A stretch of 64,000 nucleotides of DNA from Maribacter flavus (lineage in GTDB: Bacteria; Bacteroidota; Bacteroidia; Flavobacteriales; Flavobacteriaceae). The stretch lies in assembly GCF_008386635.1 (NCBI RefSeq), contig NZ_VUOE01000001.1, forward strand, positions 1,550,001-1,614,000, in the 5' to 3' direction. The notes below the pieces were generated by a model. That model had not been told where the DNA came from, made no database searches, and saw only the letters and a list, made by a program, of their open reading frames with translations. The first letter of the stretch is position 1. Each line of letters starts with the position of its first letter. The translations under genes were made by a program, and so were the position numbers. Positions 36,519 to 44,982 of this stretch are shown piece after piece.

Positions 36519-37720
36519 GCTGCAATCAACTTTTTATTGATTCGGCTGCTGGCAATTTTGGAAGCGATAAAGCCTAATACCAGAATAGTCGCTAACACGG
36601 TCAAAACATTGATCAATTGAAATTCAACCGGATAGGCCAAAGAGGGTGTAATCTTAAGCCACCCAAAGAAAATCTGGGACCATACCAATAGCGACCCCAG
36701 CAATACCCCTATCAATCCCCCAAATCCTGTAACCAAGATTCCTTGAACAAAATAAATGTTGCGCAATTCCTTTATGGTAGTTCCCAAACTGTACAAGGTT
36801 TTGGAATTCTGTTGTTTGTCCAAGATCATCATGATAATTGCCCCCACCACATTGAACAGTGCAATGATCAACACCAGCGTAAAGATGAGGTAGGTGGCCA
36901 TATTTTCGGTATTCAGCATTTTATAGAGGGTGCTATTCAATTCCTGCCGATTTTTCAAAATGACCGAATCTCCCAAAACCGCCTCGATTTCGGAACGGAC
37001 GGTTTGCTCATCCGCCCCATCCTCCAATTTAAAATTGATACCGGAAATTTCGTCTTCGGTTTTTTCCAATAAGGCTTGGGTTAAGGAAAGATCGGCGAAT
37101 ACATATTTGTTATCCAAATCGGCCTCCACCGCATAGACACCACCAATGATAACAGGTAGGCGGTTATAGAGCGAACTTACCCCTTGCTGCGAAAGAGACC
37201 CTTTCCCAGGTTTAAAGGCGTAAATCTGCATCGGGCTTCTAAATTGGTTAATGGTCACACTAAGTATATTGGCAATGCCTATGCCTGAAACCACCTGTTG
37301 ATCGTTAATGGTCCAATCGCCCAAATATAAAATGGAATCGGTATTTACCACCTTGATATAGTTAGAGTCGATGCCCTTGATATAGGCAATGTGATTTTTT
37401 CCTTTGTGTTCCAGATAAACTTTTTCCTCAACTTCCTTGGAATAATGGGTAAGTCCATTGATTTTGGCCAAACGACTTTCTTGGTCTGGAGTAATAGAAA
37501 AGAATTTCCCGAAGGCCGGTTGTGCCTTAAGTTCTGGATCAAAGGAATTGGTAAAGGAAAGACTAAAAGTTTTAAGACCCGCAAATCCTGAAAGAACGAT
37601 AAATAGCGCCGCTGAACCAATGACGATGACAAGAAAAGTGATAAAATTAATGATGTTTACCGCATTTTGTGAGCTCTTGGAGCGCACATATCTTTTGGCG
37701 ATATAGAGCGGAAAGTTCAA
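36515..37720 (-). CDS. LolC/LolE-like ABC transporter permease
   Basis: A 401-residue membrane protein with the FtsX/MacB arrangement: one helix near 25-50, a periplasmic domain of about 220 residues, then three helices near 275, 325 and 375. The opening MNFPLYIAKRYVRSKSSQNAVNIIN matches the LolC/LolE subgroup, which extracts lipoproteins from the inner membrane together with the LolD ATPase. No ATPase gene is adjacent. It starts three bases after the rbfA stop and is probably co-transcribed with it. Confidence 0.87.
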   Translation of the reverse strand: MNFPLYIAKRYVRSKSSQNAVNIINFITFLVIVIGSAALFIVLSGFAGLKTFSLSFTNSFDPELKAQPAFGKFFSITPDQESRLAKINGLTHYSKEVEEKVYLEHKGKNHIAYIKGIDSNYIKVVNTDSILYLGDWTINDQQVVSGIGIANILSVTINQFRSPMQIYAFKPGKGSLSQQGVSSLYNRLPVIIGGVYAVEADLDNKYVFADLSLTQALLEKTEDEISGINFKLEDGADEQTVRSEIEAVLGDSVILKNRQELNSTLYKMLNTENMATYLIFTLVLIIALFNVVGAIIMMILDKQQNSKTLYSLGTTIKELRNIYFVQGILVTGFGGLIGVLLGSLLVWSQIFFGWLKITPSLAYPVEFQLINVLTVLATILVLGFIASKIASSRINKKLIAA

Positions 37721-37723
37721 GAA

Positions 37724-38116
37724 TCAGGACTTTTTTCTTCTTGGCAACAAGTCCCTGTTCTCAATAGGGTTTTCCTCCCCTTTCAAGGACTTTTCTATTT
37801 TTTCTATATAATCGAGCGAGTCGTCCAAATAGAACAACAATTCCGGAACCCTGCGCAATTGGTTTCGGGTACGTTGGGCCAGTTCGTGCTTGATCAAGGG
37901 CTGGTTGGATTTAATGCCTTCCAACAATTCCTTGGCCTGTTCTGTTGGAAATATACTGATGTAGACCTTGGCTATGGAAAGGTCGGTCGTGACGGAAACC
38001 TTGGAAACGGAAATCAAGGTACCCCTAAGCCCCCCTTCTATGGCGGCTTTTTGAAGGATAGCTACAATATCCTTTTGAATGACCCCGGCGATTTTTCGTT
38101 GTCTTTGTGTTTCCAT
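37724..38116 (-). CDS. rbfA: 30S ribosome-binding factor A
   Basis: A small KH-fold protein of about 130 residues that helps 16S rRNA maturation. METQRQRKIAGVIQKDIVAIL at the start, then VSVTTDLSIAKVYISIFP and QLRRVPELLFYLDDSLDY are standard RbfA blocks. The ATG at 38116 is preferred to one at 38131. A perfect -7 element (TATTTTTG, reverse strand, 38121-38128) ends only four bases upstream of it, so the mRNA may be leaderless or nearly so. Confidence 0.93.
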   Translation of the reverse strand: METQRQRKIAGVIQKDIVAILQKAAIEGGLRGTLISVSKVSVTTDLSIAKVYISIFPTEQAKELLEGIKSNQPLIKHELAQRTRNQLRRVPELLFYLDDSLDYIEKIEKSLKGEENPIENRDLLPRRKKS

Positions 38117-38120
38117 ACGG

Positions 38121-38128
38121 CAAAAATA
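38121..38128 (-). promoter_or_regulatory. -7 element of rbfA
   Basis: TATTTTTG on the reverse strand, a perfect TAnnTTTG. The rbfA ATG begins five bases downstream, which leaves almost no leader. No clear -33 TTG is seen at 17-23 bases. Confidence 0.4.
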
Positions 38129-38180
38129 CATAGAATAATGTATCTTGTTATTATTCTATAGGGCACAGATACTGTAAGTG

Positions 38181-38582
38181 ATGAAAAAAATTGAACATTT
38201 GGGAGTTGCCGTAAAAAATTTGGAAGATTCAAATGCGCTGTTCGAAAAATTGTTGGGAGAGGCACCTTATAAGGAAGAGGTGGTTGCCTCTGAAGGTGTT
38301 AGAACTTCTTTTTTTAAAAATGGCCCCAACAAAATAGAGCTTTTGGAGTCCTTGAACGATAACGGCCCCATTGCCACGTTTTTGGCAAAAAAGGGCGAGG
38401 GTATTCACCATGTTGCTTTTGAAGTAGCCGATATTCGTTCCGAAATAGCGCGTTTAAAACAAGAGGGTTTTGAAGTCTTGGGTGATGAACCAAAAAGAGG
38501 CGCCGATAATAAATGGGTGGTCTTTGTGCATCCTAAGTCCACGAACGGTATATTGATAGAATTATGCCAAGAAATCAAATAG
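38181..38582 (+). CDS. mce: Methylmalonyl-CoA epimerase
   Basis: A 133-residue vicinal-oxygen-chelate enzyme that interconverts (2R)- and (2S)-methylmalonyl-CoA in propionate metabolism. KIEHLGVAVKNLEDSNALFEK at the start supplies the first metal His, GIHHVAFEV near residue 75 the second, and ILIELCQ the final Glu. Length and order of both halves are standard. ATG at 38181; a GTG directly before it at 38178 could also serve. Divergent from rbfA. Confidence 0.93.
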   Translation: MKKIEHLGVAVKNLEDSNALFEKLLGEAPYKEEVVASEGVRTSFFKNGPNKIELLESLNDNGPIATFLAKKGEGIHHVAFEVADIRSEIARLKQEGFEVLGDEPKRGADNKWVVFVHPKSTNGILIELCQEIK

Positions 38583-38671
38583 GCAATTGGTCATTGCGGA
38601 CCGGTTGAATTGGCAACCTAAAATGTTGTGGCATATAAAAATAAGTGGTAATATTGCATCCGCAATTTGCG

Positions 38672-38748
38672 GGTCCTATAGCTCAGCTGGTTAGAGCACC
38701 TGACTCATAATCAGGGGGTCCATGGTTCGAGCCCATGTGGGACCACCA
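38672..38748 (+). tRNA. tRNA with anticodon CAT (Met or Ile2)
   Basis: A complete 77-base tRNA cloverleaf: acceptor GGTCCTA with TGGGACC, D-arm GCTC/GAGC, anticodon stem CCTGA/TCAGG around loop CTCATAA, T-arm CATGG/CCATG with loop TTCGAGC, discriminator A and an encoded CCA. Anticodon CAT means elongator Met or lysidine-modified Ile2; I cannot separate them by eye. Its 3' half (38700-38746) is repeated at 58210-58256, where the T-stem is CCTGG/CCAGG and CCA is absent. It is therefore the integration site of the 19.5-kb island, and the present 3' half came from the island. Confidence 0.95.
38700..38746 (+). repeat. attL: 47-bp direct repeat within the tRNA gene
   Basis: These 47 bases, from the anticodon stem to the discriminator region, recur at 58210-58256 with only two differences (A to C at 38722 and T to G at 38736). 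The pair marks the ends of the integrated element. Confidence 0.93.
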
Positions 38749-38755
38749 GTAAAAT

Positions 38756-38785
38756 AAGGCAGTCACAATACTTTGTGACTGCCTT
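38756..38785 (+). terminator. Terminator behind the tRNA gene
   Basis: A perfect 13-bp stem: AAGGCAGTCACAA at 38756-38768, loop TACT, and its exact complement at 38773-38785, followed by ATTTGTTT. It lies eight bases after the tRNA CCA and inside the island, so it came with the element. Confidence 0.85.
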
Positions 38786-38796
38786 ATTTGTTTCAT

Positions 38797-38823
38797 CAGC
38801 GTGCTTTCAGCGTGCTTTTTTGG
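38797..38823 (+). repeat. Left copy of the tandem 11-mer end repeat
   Basis: Two tandem copies of CAGCGTGCTTT followed by further T and GG. The same 27-28 bases occur in the same orientation at 58090-58117, near the other end of the island. Candidate arm-type recombinase binding sites. Confidence 0.8.
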
Positions 38824-39054
38824 AATGTAGGATTTGGTGTTTTCACTTTTTATTTAAAACTATTTCGTTTACATATTGAACACAATATGGCTCGGGTTTG
38901 CCATATTCAATACTCTCTTAGTTTAAATATAATTGACATTCATTATTCAGTCCCACTTATTGACTTTTTTAGACAGTTTATCTAATTATTCAATCCACTA
39001 GGATATATTTTAATATATTCCTTAAGCAATAATTAAACCAACCGATTTTCAATT

Positions 39055-39324
39055 ATGCAAGTTGTTTGTCTACAAGAGGAAGCATTTTATGCATTGTTTC
39101 GGAAAGTAATTGAACATGTAGAATCGAAAAGACCAAACACACCAGAGAGATGGATTGATGGTGAGGAGGCTATGTCGATTTTGAAAATTAAGTCGACTAC
39201 CACCCTTCAAAAACTAAGGGATGAAGGAAAGGTCAGGTTTTCACAGCCTCAAAAGAAGATTATTCTATACGACAGAGTGTCTATTATGGAATACATTGAA
39301 AAACACGCACGTGAAACTTTTTAA
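39055..39324 (+). CDS. HTH DNA-binding protein, excisionase-like
   Basis: An 89-residue protein. The central part WIDGEEAMSILKIKSTTTLQKLRDEGKVRF (in sections) is the MerR-like winged helix of the HTH_17 group, as in excisionases and regulators of Bacteroidota mobile elements; the wing is SQPQKKIILYDRVSIMEYIEKH. It is the first gene inside attL, at the end opposite the integrase. It may bend DNA for excision or regulate the element. Stop and next ATG are two bases apart. Confidence 0.75.
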   Translation: MQVVCLQEEAFYALFRKVIEHVESKRPNTPERWIDGEEAMSILKIKSTTTLQKLRDEGKVRFSQPQKKIILYDRVSIMEYIEKHARETF

Positions 39325-39326
39325 CT

Positions 39327-39572
39327 ATGGAAGAAGAGATTAAAGTTGACGAAAAGTTTAAAAGCGCCTTTAATTTAGGCTATCGTTTGGCTGAAGAGTT
39401 GAACCTTAAAACTCCTTTGATTCAGAATCAAGAAAAAATCATGCCCGATAATCCAATGCATTTGGGAATGCAGTGCTTTATTGATGAAGCCAAACTTTTA
39501 AAAGATAAGAAACAGGAAAAATCGGTAGAAAACAGTTTTAAAAAAACAAGGAACAAAGGTTTAGGGTTATAG
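39327..39572 (+). CDS. Small unknown protein
   Basis: An 81-residue, charged, soluble protein with a likely helical core (FKSAFNLGYRLAEELNL). It follows the HTH gene by two bases, so both are co-transcribed. A start with MEEEIKVDEKFKSAFNLGY is typical of small proteins found next to excisionase-like genes in Bacteroidota islands, but I know no function. It ends with a lysine-rich tail. Confidence 0.65.
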   Translation: MEEEIKVDEKFKSAFNLGYRLAEELNLKTPLIQNQEKIMPDNPMHLGMQCFIDEAKLLKDKKQEKSVENSFKKTRNKGLGL

Positions 39573-39592
39573 AAACCTAATTTTACTGATTT

Positions 39593-39889
39593 TTAATACT
39601 TTGGTTTAAGTTGTCTATTGTCTTTCATGGCGATTATAGTGACAATATTCCCTTTGAACACATAATACACTGTCGTTCTTTTGTGTATGACGGCCCTCCT
39701 TATTAGTTTTTTACTTTTAGATTCGGGGTAAAGGGTCGGGAAATTCGAAACCGTATTTTCAAATTGTTTTAGCAGGTTCTCAAATTTAAGGACTTCTTTT
39801 TTATTGAATTTGACCCTAAGAAATTCCTTAATGTCAAGTGCATTTGAAAGTGATCTTTCTGTCCACTTTACCTGAACAAAATTATCCAT
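39593..39889 (-). CDS. RelE/ParE-family toxin
   Basis: A 98-residue protein with the ParE/RelE fold pattern: VKWTERSLSNALDIKEFL at the N-terminus, helix KKEVLKFENLLKQFE, then NFPTLYPES and strands RRAVIHKRTTVYYVFKGNIV and VTIIAMKDNRQ. ParE types poison gyrase and RelE types cut mRNA; which applies here is unclear. It overlaps the end of the upstream antitoxin gene by eight bases. It lies near the left end of the island and would stabilise it. Confidence 0.85.
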   Translation of the reverse strand: MDNFVQVKWTERSLSNALDIKEFLRVKFNKKEVLKFENLLKQFENTVSNFPTLYPESKSKKLIRRAVIHKRTTVYYVFKGNIVTIIAMKDNRQLKPKY

Positions 39890-40124
39890 TGGCCAGACCG
39901 TTCCAAAAATCTTTTGAACTCATTGTACCTCCTTGTTCAAAATCCCTGATACCGGCAAGAATATTGACCCTGTCACTTTCGGTCAGTTCATCCCACCAAT
40001 CCCCCGATTTACCCTCACTGGAAAGCTTTACAGAATTGAGCAACCCAACAAGCGTATCATCCTTTAAAGACTCAATCCAATTAACGAGTTCCTTTTTTGT
40101 AGTATTTAGTTCAGAAGTGCTCAT
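39882..40124 (-). CDS. Antitoxin of the RelE/ParE pair
   Basis: An 80-residue acidic protein: MSTSELNTTKKELVNWIESL at the start, then DDTLVGLLNSVK, ending in EQGGTMSSKDFWNGLANG. The ATG at 40124 is chosen; the longer frame to 40190 starts with an unlikely Cys- and Phe-rich segment. It precedes and overlaps the toxin gene, the usual order. This type (addiction-module component-like, with a 'W..L...DR..I..G..D...G' pattern) is frequent before ParE toxins in Bacteroidota. Confidence 0.78.
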   Translation of the reverse strand: MSTSELNTTKKELVNWIESLKDDTLVGLLNSVKLSSEGKSGDWWDELTESDRVNILAGIRDFEQGGTMSSKDFWNGLANG

Positions 40125-40190
40125 ATCAATTCTATAAAAATAAAAATACAAAAATCGGGCAACTAAAAATCTATGTTTGCAGGAAATCAT

Positions 40191-40599
40191 TTACTTTGAA
40201 CTTTAAAAAATAGTTCTTTAAACATTTTTAGTACTTCATGATAGAAAAGTTTATGGTATTTGGCCATAGCAATTTTGCTATTACTTTTCTTTAAGATTAT
40301 AACAATTTGCTACAATTCTTTTAGGTTAAACAGGTTTATTTAAACCTACCAATTGTTACAATTAAAAAACCTCATTAGTGAAAAATCTACAGGCGGAAGC
40401 TCTAACACCGTAAAAAGAAGGGATTGTAAGAAGTGAAGTAGTTTTAATCATAAAACTATTCAAAAATACACTACTTTAAAAGAGTATTCAATTGGGAATA
40501 TTTACCCAAATTTGTAATTTTTCAAATATTTTTTTCAACTTTTAATAGAAAAGGATGGATAAATTTCAATTTAATTAAACTTATGCTCGTCACAAATTC
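40191..40599. other. Regulatory intergenic region before the hybrid regulator
   Basis: About 400 AT-rich bases between the antitoxin and regulator genes, which are divergent. Two perfect 7-bp inverted repeats are visible: ATAGCAA/TTGCTAT at 40266-40281 (2-base centre) and TAGTTTT/AAAACTA at 40439-40458 (6-base centre). Either could be an operator. No clear promoter pair was found and no small gene is evident. Confidence 0.45.
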
Positions 40600-43350
40600 A
40601 TGAAACATATCAGGTATATTTTCATCTTAATCAATATTTCATTGGCTTTTTCCATTTTGTCATGTGACAGAAGTAAAGACGTTGAAAAAATACATATTGG
40701 TTTTTCCCAGGCTATGACGAATGACGATTGGAGGCGTTCCATGAATAACTCCATGGAATTGCAGGCTTCAATGAACCCTGAAATTGATTTGCAAATTAAA
40801 GATGCTAATTATGATGTGCTTACACAAATAAAACAGATAGATGAGCTGATTGCAGATAGCGTAGATGTTCTAATTGTATCGCCTATTCAATCTAAACCCA
40901 TTACGGCGGTTGTTAGGAAAGCAATTAATGCCAGTATTCCTGTTCTGGTTGTAGACAGAAAAACTGAAGGTCAACAATATACAGCCTATTTGGGAGCTGA
41001 TAATATCGAAATAGGAAGAAATGCGGCTAAGGAAATTATCGCTTCAAATAGAAAAGACTCAATTCGAATTATTGAAATAAGAGGTATGGCCGGATCTTCT
41101 CCTGCAGAAGAAAGGACGATGGGTTTTCAACAGGTAATAAATCAATTCAAAAATGCAAAGATAGTTGCGAAAATAGAAGGGGACTGGGAGAAGGAGTCTA
41201 TTCAGGAATCGCTGAGACAACTGCTAAATAACGATATTAAAGTTGATTATGTATTTGCCCATAATGATAGAATGGCAGTTGGTGCATGGGAGGTAGCACG
41301 CGAGTTGGGAATAGAAAATGAAATTAGTTTTATTGGAGTAGATGGTCTAGCTGGAACTAATGGAGGAATTCAGGCGGTAAAAGATGGAATTTTAAAGGCA
41401 ACGGTTCTCTATCCTACTGGTGGAGATGAAGCAATTAAATTGGCTTTGAAAATCCTAGATAACGAATCTATACCTAAAAATAACATTCTCTCGACTACTA
41501 TTATCAACGAGTTGAACGCTGACATTATGAACAACCAATTTGAAAAGATAAATGATCAACAAGATCAAATGGAAGAACAGTTGGCTGCGATAAAATTACA
41601 AGAGGAACTTTATTATTCGCAAAACAACCTTCTTAAAATTACAATGGCATTGTTGGCAATTATTCTAAGCCTTACAGTATATAGCGTTTATTCCATCTTT
41701 GCAATTCGAAAGAAAAATAGGCAACTGGAATTGACTAACGAAAAGGTTACCGTGCAGCGGAATCAAATCGAAAAAATTGCGAAGGAGATCAAAATAAGCA
41801 ATGAAGCAAAGCTAAATTTTTTCACAGGGCTTTCTCATGAATTTAAAACGCCCCTCACGTTAATTTTAAGTTCTATAGAGTCGATAAGCGACTATGCTAA
41901 AGAAAAAGGCTCCAGAATGGGGAACGAAATAGAGTTAATACATAATAACTCCAATAGGTTATTGAGATTAATTAATCAATTACTTGATTTTAGAAAAATC
42001 GAAGACCGTAATTTTAATCTAAAGGCATCCAAAACTAATTTATACAACTTTTCAAAATTAATATTCCAAGATTTTGAAAGGGAAGCCATGAAAAGAAATA
42101 TTGATTTCAAATTAACTTCCAATAATGAATCCTTGGATATTTTTATAGATAGAAATTTAATGGATAAGGTATATTTCAATCTTCTTTCCAATGCATTTAA
42201 GTTCACACCAGACAATGGTAAAATAGGTGTATATATAAAAGATGATGAAAGTGCCAATATTGTGAAAATTCACTTTAAGGACACAGGAATTGGTATACCT
42301 TCGAACGAAATAGATGGTGTTTTTCAAGCATTTTTTAAAGGTTCTAATAATAGAAAAAACAGCTCCGGCGTAGGTTTACATTTGAGCAAGGAATTTGTGG
42401 AGATGCACAAAGGTAATATTGAAGTTGAATCTCTACACGGTACGGAGTTTATTGTATCACTTTACAAAGGTCAAGCACATCTAGATGAATCAGAAATCAT
42501 ATCGGAACAAGATTTGGTTGATTCCAATATAATCGATTTTTCTTCTGACCAATTAATAGATGATAATTATTTAATTCAGGCTCCTAGCAAAAACAAAGAG
42601 AAATATTCAGTTTTGATAATTGAGGACAATAAAGATCTTTCTTTGTTCCTTAAAAATAAACTACAGTTGGAGTATGATATTCATTTATCAGAAGGTACGG
42701 ATGCAATTGAGAAAGCTTTTGAGACTATTCCGGACATTATACTTTGTGACATTAATCTTCCGGATAAAGATGGCTTCGAAATTTGCGAGATTTTAAAAAA
42801 GGATTTGCGTACATCGCACATACCTACTGTAATACTAACTGCACTAGGCAATAAGGAATCCTATATCAAAGGACTTCAATCCGGAGCAGATTTGTATCTT
42901 ACGAAACCATTCAGCTATTCTATTTTGATTCAGTCAATTAAGTCTTTGCTCTATAATAGAGAAAAACTCAGGTATTATTTTACCAGTAACATCCATAAAA
43001 TTGAAGAAATAAATTCCTTTGGGGATATAGAACAAAAATTTATTAGCCAATTAAATACATTGATAAATGATAATTTGGGCAATTCTGATTATTCAGTTGA
43101 AAATCTGGCTGAAAATCTTACTATCTCACGTGTCCAGTTATACAGAAAGGTCAAGGCAATTATGGGTATAAGCATTAGTGATTACATAGGCAATATCCGC
43201 TTGGAAAAGGCTAAAACCATGCTCGAAAATGGCTCATTAACAGTTTCAGAAATTGCTTATTCCAATGGTTTTTCTTCTCCAAATTACTTCTCTACTGCCT
43301 TTAAAAACAAATACGGTATTTCCCCTGCGGCGTTTCGTAAGTCTGTTTGA
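40600..43350 (+). CDS. Hybrid two-component regulator with periplasmic sugar-binding sensor
   Basis: A 916-residue one-protein signalling chain. Residues 1-22 are a signal/anchor, about 30-310 a LacI/RbsB-like type I periplasmic-binding domain (HIGFSQAMTNDDWRR; VDVLIVSPIQSKPI; FIGVDGLAGTNGG), 345-370 a membrane helix, 400-620 HisKA plus HATPase (GLSHEFKTPLT, His 413; DTGIGIP), 670-785 a receiver (CDINLP, Asp 717) and 820-916 an AraC-type HTH. This is the layout of the B. thetaiotaomicron fructose sensor BT1754, which binds fructose directly and turns on the fructan locus. Here too it lies next to GH32, SusC/D, a transporter and a fructokinase, so fructose is the likely signal. Confidence 0.93.
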   Translation: MKHIRYIFILINISLAFSILSCDRSKDVEKIHIGFSQAMTNDDWRRSMNNSMELQASMNPEIDLQIKDANYDVLTQIKQIDELIADSVDVLIVSPIQSKPITAVVRKAINASIPVLVVDRKTEGQQYTAYLGADNIEIGRNAAKEIIASNRKDSIRIIEIRGMAGSSPAEERTMGFQQVINQFKNAKIVAKIEGDWEKESIQESLRQLLNNDIKVDYVFAHNDRMAVGAWEVARELGIENEISFIGVDGLAGTNGGIQAVKDGILKATVLYPTGGDEAIKLALKILDNESIPKNNILSTTIINELNADIMNNQFEKINDQQDQMEEQLAAIKLQEELYYSQNNLLKITMALLAIILSLTVYSVYSIFAIRKKNRQLELTNEKVTVQRNQIEKIAKEIKISNEAKLNFFTGLSHEFKTPLTLILSSIESISDYAKEKGSRMGNEIELIHNNSNRLLRLINQLLDFRKIEDRNFNLKASKTNLYNFSKLIFQDFEREAMKRNIDFKLTSNNESLDIFIDRNLMDKVYFNLLSNAFKFTPDNGKIGVYIKDDESANIVKIHFKDTGIGIPSNEIDGVFQAFFKGSNNRKNSSGVGLHLSKEFVEMHKGNIEVESLHGTEFIVSLYKGQAHLDESEIISEQDLVDSNIIDFSSDQLIDDNYLIQAPSKNKEKYSVLIIEDNKDLSLFLKNKLQLEYDIHLSEGTDAIEKAFETIPDIILCDINLPDKDGFEICEILKKDLRTSHIPTVILTALGNKESYIKGLQSGADLYLTKPFSYSILIQSIKSLLYNREKLRYYFTSNIHKIEEINSFGDIEQKFISQLNTLINDNLGNSDYSVENLAENLTISRVQLYRKVKAIMGISISDYIGNIRLEKAKTMLENGSLTVSEIAYSNGFSSPNYFSTAFKNKYGISPAAFRKSV

Positions 43351-43524
43351 GTTACAGTTCAACCATTCCTTCCAACACTTTTCATCTTAGAAGTAACAAT
43401 ATCGAACATAATGTAACATGAATATACTTGCTACATGCTCGATAATGTTAAAAAATTATTTTAAAATACTGATTATCAATTACTTAACATTTTGTGATAT
43501 GTTTCTTAACCAAAGCATAACACA

Positions 43525-43558
43525 TTGACACATTATCAAATTACACACTTCATTTTTG
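43525..43558 (+). promoter_or_regulatory. Candidate promoter of the sugar-utilization operon
   Basis: TTG at 43525-43527 and CATTTTTG at 43551-43558 (one mismatch to TAnnTTTG) with a 23-base spacer, upstream of the MFS gene at 43595. This 244-base gap is the only place a promoter for the MFS-GH32-SusC-SusD operon can be, because the internal gaps are 6-20 bases. It should also hold the binding site of the upstream regulator. Confidence 0.45.
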
Positions 43559-43594
43559 CGAATACTTTAGTGACATCACTAGAGAATTACGATT

Positions 43595-44962
43595 ATGAGA
43601 AAAATATGGATTTGGTCGATTACCGCTGCATTGGCTGGTTTTCTTTTTGGCTTTGACACAGTAGTCATCTCAGGAGCCGATAAAAAACTACAAGCATTAT
43701 GGCAATCTTCCGATATGTTCCATGGTACAGTTGTAATGGCGATGGCCTTGTGGGGAACCGTAGTTGGGGCAATTTTGGGTGGTATTCCTACGAATAAGAT
43801 TGGGAGAAAGAAAACTTTATTATGGATAGGTATACTCTATACAGTATCTGCATTAGGTTCGGCTTTTGCAAATGACCCTATAACTTTCGCAATATTCAGA
43901 TTTATTGGTGGTCTGGGAGTAGGTGCATCAACCATAGCAGCTCCTGCCTACATTTCTGAAATAGCTCCACCAAAGGACCGTGGGAAGTTGGTAGGACTTT
44001 ACCAATTTAATATAGTTTTCGGCATTTTAATAGCTTTCTTATCGAATTACTTGTTAAGCGGTGTTGGAGAAAATGCATGGCGATGGATGATAGGCGTAGA
44101 GGCCATACCTGCATTTGTTTATACCCTGTTCGTACTTACGGTTCCAAAAAGTCCAAGGTGGTTGTTGACCAAAATGCGTACTGATGAGGCGAAAAAGGTA
44201 TTACAACTTATCAATCCTGAACAAGATCCAGAAGTATTGTTGCTAGAAATTAGGACAGAAAGCAAAAACAACGTTTCCGACGAAAATATACTTATAAAGA
44301 AATATAGGTTTCCACTGATGTTGGCTTTTTTAATTGCAATGTTCAATCAATTTTCTGGCATCAATGCATTTCTTTATTATGCCCCTAGAATATTCGAAGA
44401 GGCAGGCTTAGGCGAAAGTACCGCTCTATTAAGCAGTATTGGGATAGGGGTAACCAATATGATTTTTACCCTTATAGGAGTCTTGCTAATTGATCGGCTA
44501 GGAAGAAAACAACTAATGTACATAGGTTCTGTCGGGTACATTATTTCCCTATCACTAGTAGCTTGTGCTTTTTTCCTACACTGGGAAAGTATTGCAGTGC
44601 CTATTTTTCTATTTCTCTTTATTGCTGCACATGCTGTAGGACAGGGAACCGTAATCTGGGTGTTCATTTCTGAAATTTTTCCAAATCATTTAAGAGGCTC
44701 GGGTCAGTCGTTCGGTAGTTCGGTGCACTGGATTTTGGCAGCCATTATTCCCTCGTTGGTGCCTGTATTATTCACAGCAATTGGTGCAGGTACGGTGTTT
44801 GCTTTTTTTGCTTTTATGATGGTACTGCAATTGTTGTTTGTGGCTTTTGTAATGCCGGAAACAAAGGGTATATCGCTAGAAGAGTTAAGTAATACCCTAA
44901 CAAGGGGAAGGAAGGACAAAATCGAAAATATTATTGGTTTTAATGAAGGGAAATCTAACTGA
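43595..44962 (+). CDS. MFS sugar porter
   Basis: A 455-residue inner-membrane transporter with twelve helices. Sugar-porter signatures: FLFGFDTVVISGA in helix 1, NKIGRKKTLL near residue 70, VPKSPRWLL near 195 (family PESPRWL), QFSGINAFLYYAP near 255, DRLGRKQLM near 310 and MPETKGISLEEL at the end. It probably brings fructose (or sucrose) into the cell by proton symport, as the fructose importer of the B. thetaiotaomicron fructan locus does. It opens the operon; GH32 follows after 20 bases. Confidence 0.92.
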   Translation: MRKIWIWSITAALAGFLFGFDTVVISGADKKLQALWQSSDMFHGTVVMAMALWGTVVGAILGGIPTNKIGRKKTLLWIGILYTVSALGSAFANDPITFAIFRFIGGLGVGASTIAAPAYISEIAPPKDRGKLVGLYQFNIVFGILIAFLSNYLLSGVGENAWRWMIGVEAIPAFVYTLFVLTVPKSPRWLLTKMRTDEAKKVLQLINPEQDPEVLLLEIRTESKNNVSDENILIKKYRFPLMLAFLIAMFNQFSGINAFLYYAPRIFEEAGLGESTALLSSIGIGVTNMIFTLIGVLLIDRLGRKQLMYIGSVGYIISLSLVACAFFLHWESIAVPIFLFLFIAAHAVGQGTVIWVFISEIFPNHLRGSGQSFGSSVHWILAAIIPSLVPVLFTAIGAGTVFAFFAFMMVLQLLFVAFVMPETKGISLEELSNTLTRGRKDKIENIIGFNEGKSN

Positions 44963-44982
44963 AAATTATAAAGACCATAAAA

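Noticed and set aside
38788-38985. 65-codon forward ORF just inside attL
   Set aside because: It begins inside the tandem 11-mer repeat region, has no family resemblance and no start context.
40191-43594. CRISPR-like or HTCS direct repeats upstream of the sugar operon
   Set aside because: Short AT-rich resemblances exist, but no regularly spaced repeat could be confirmed by eye.
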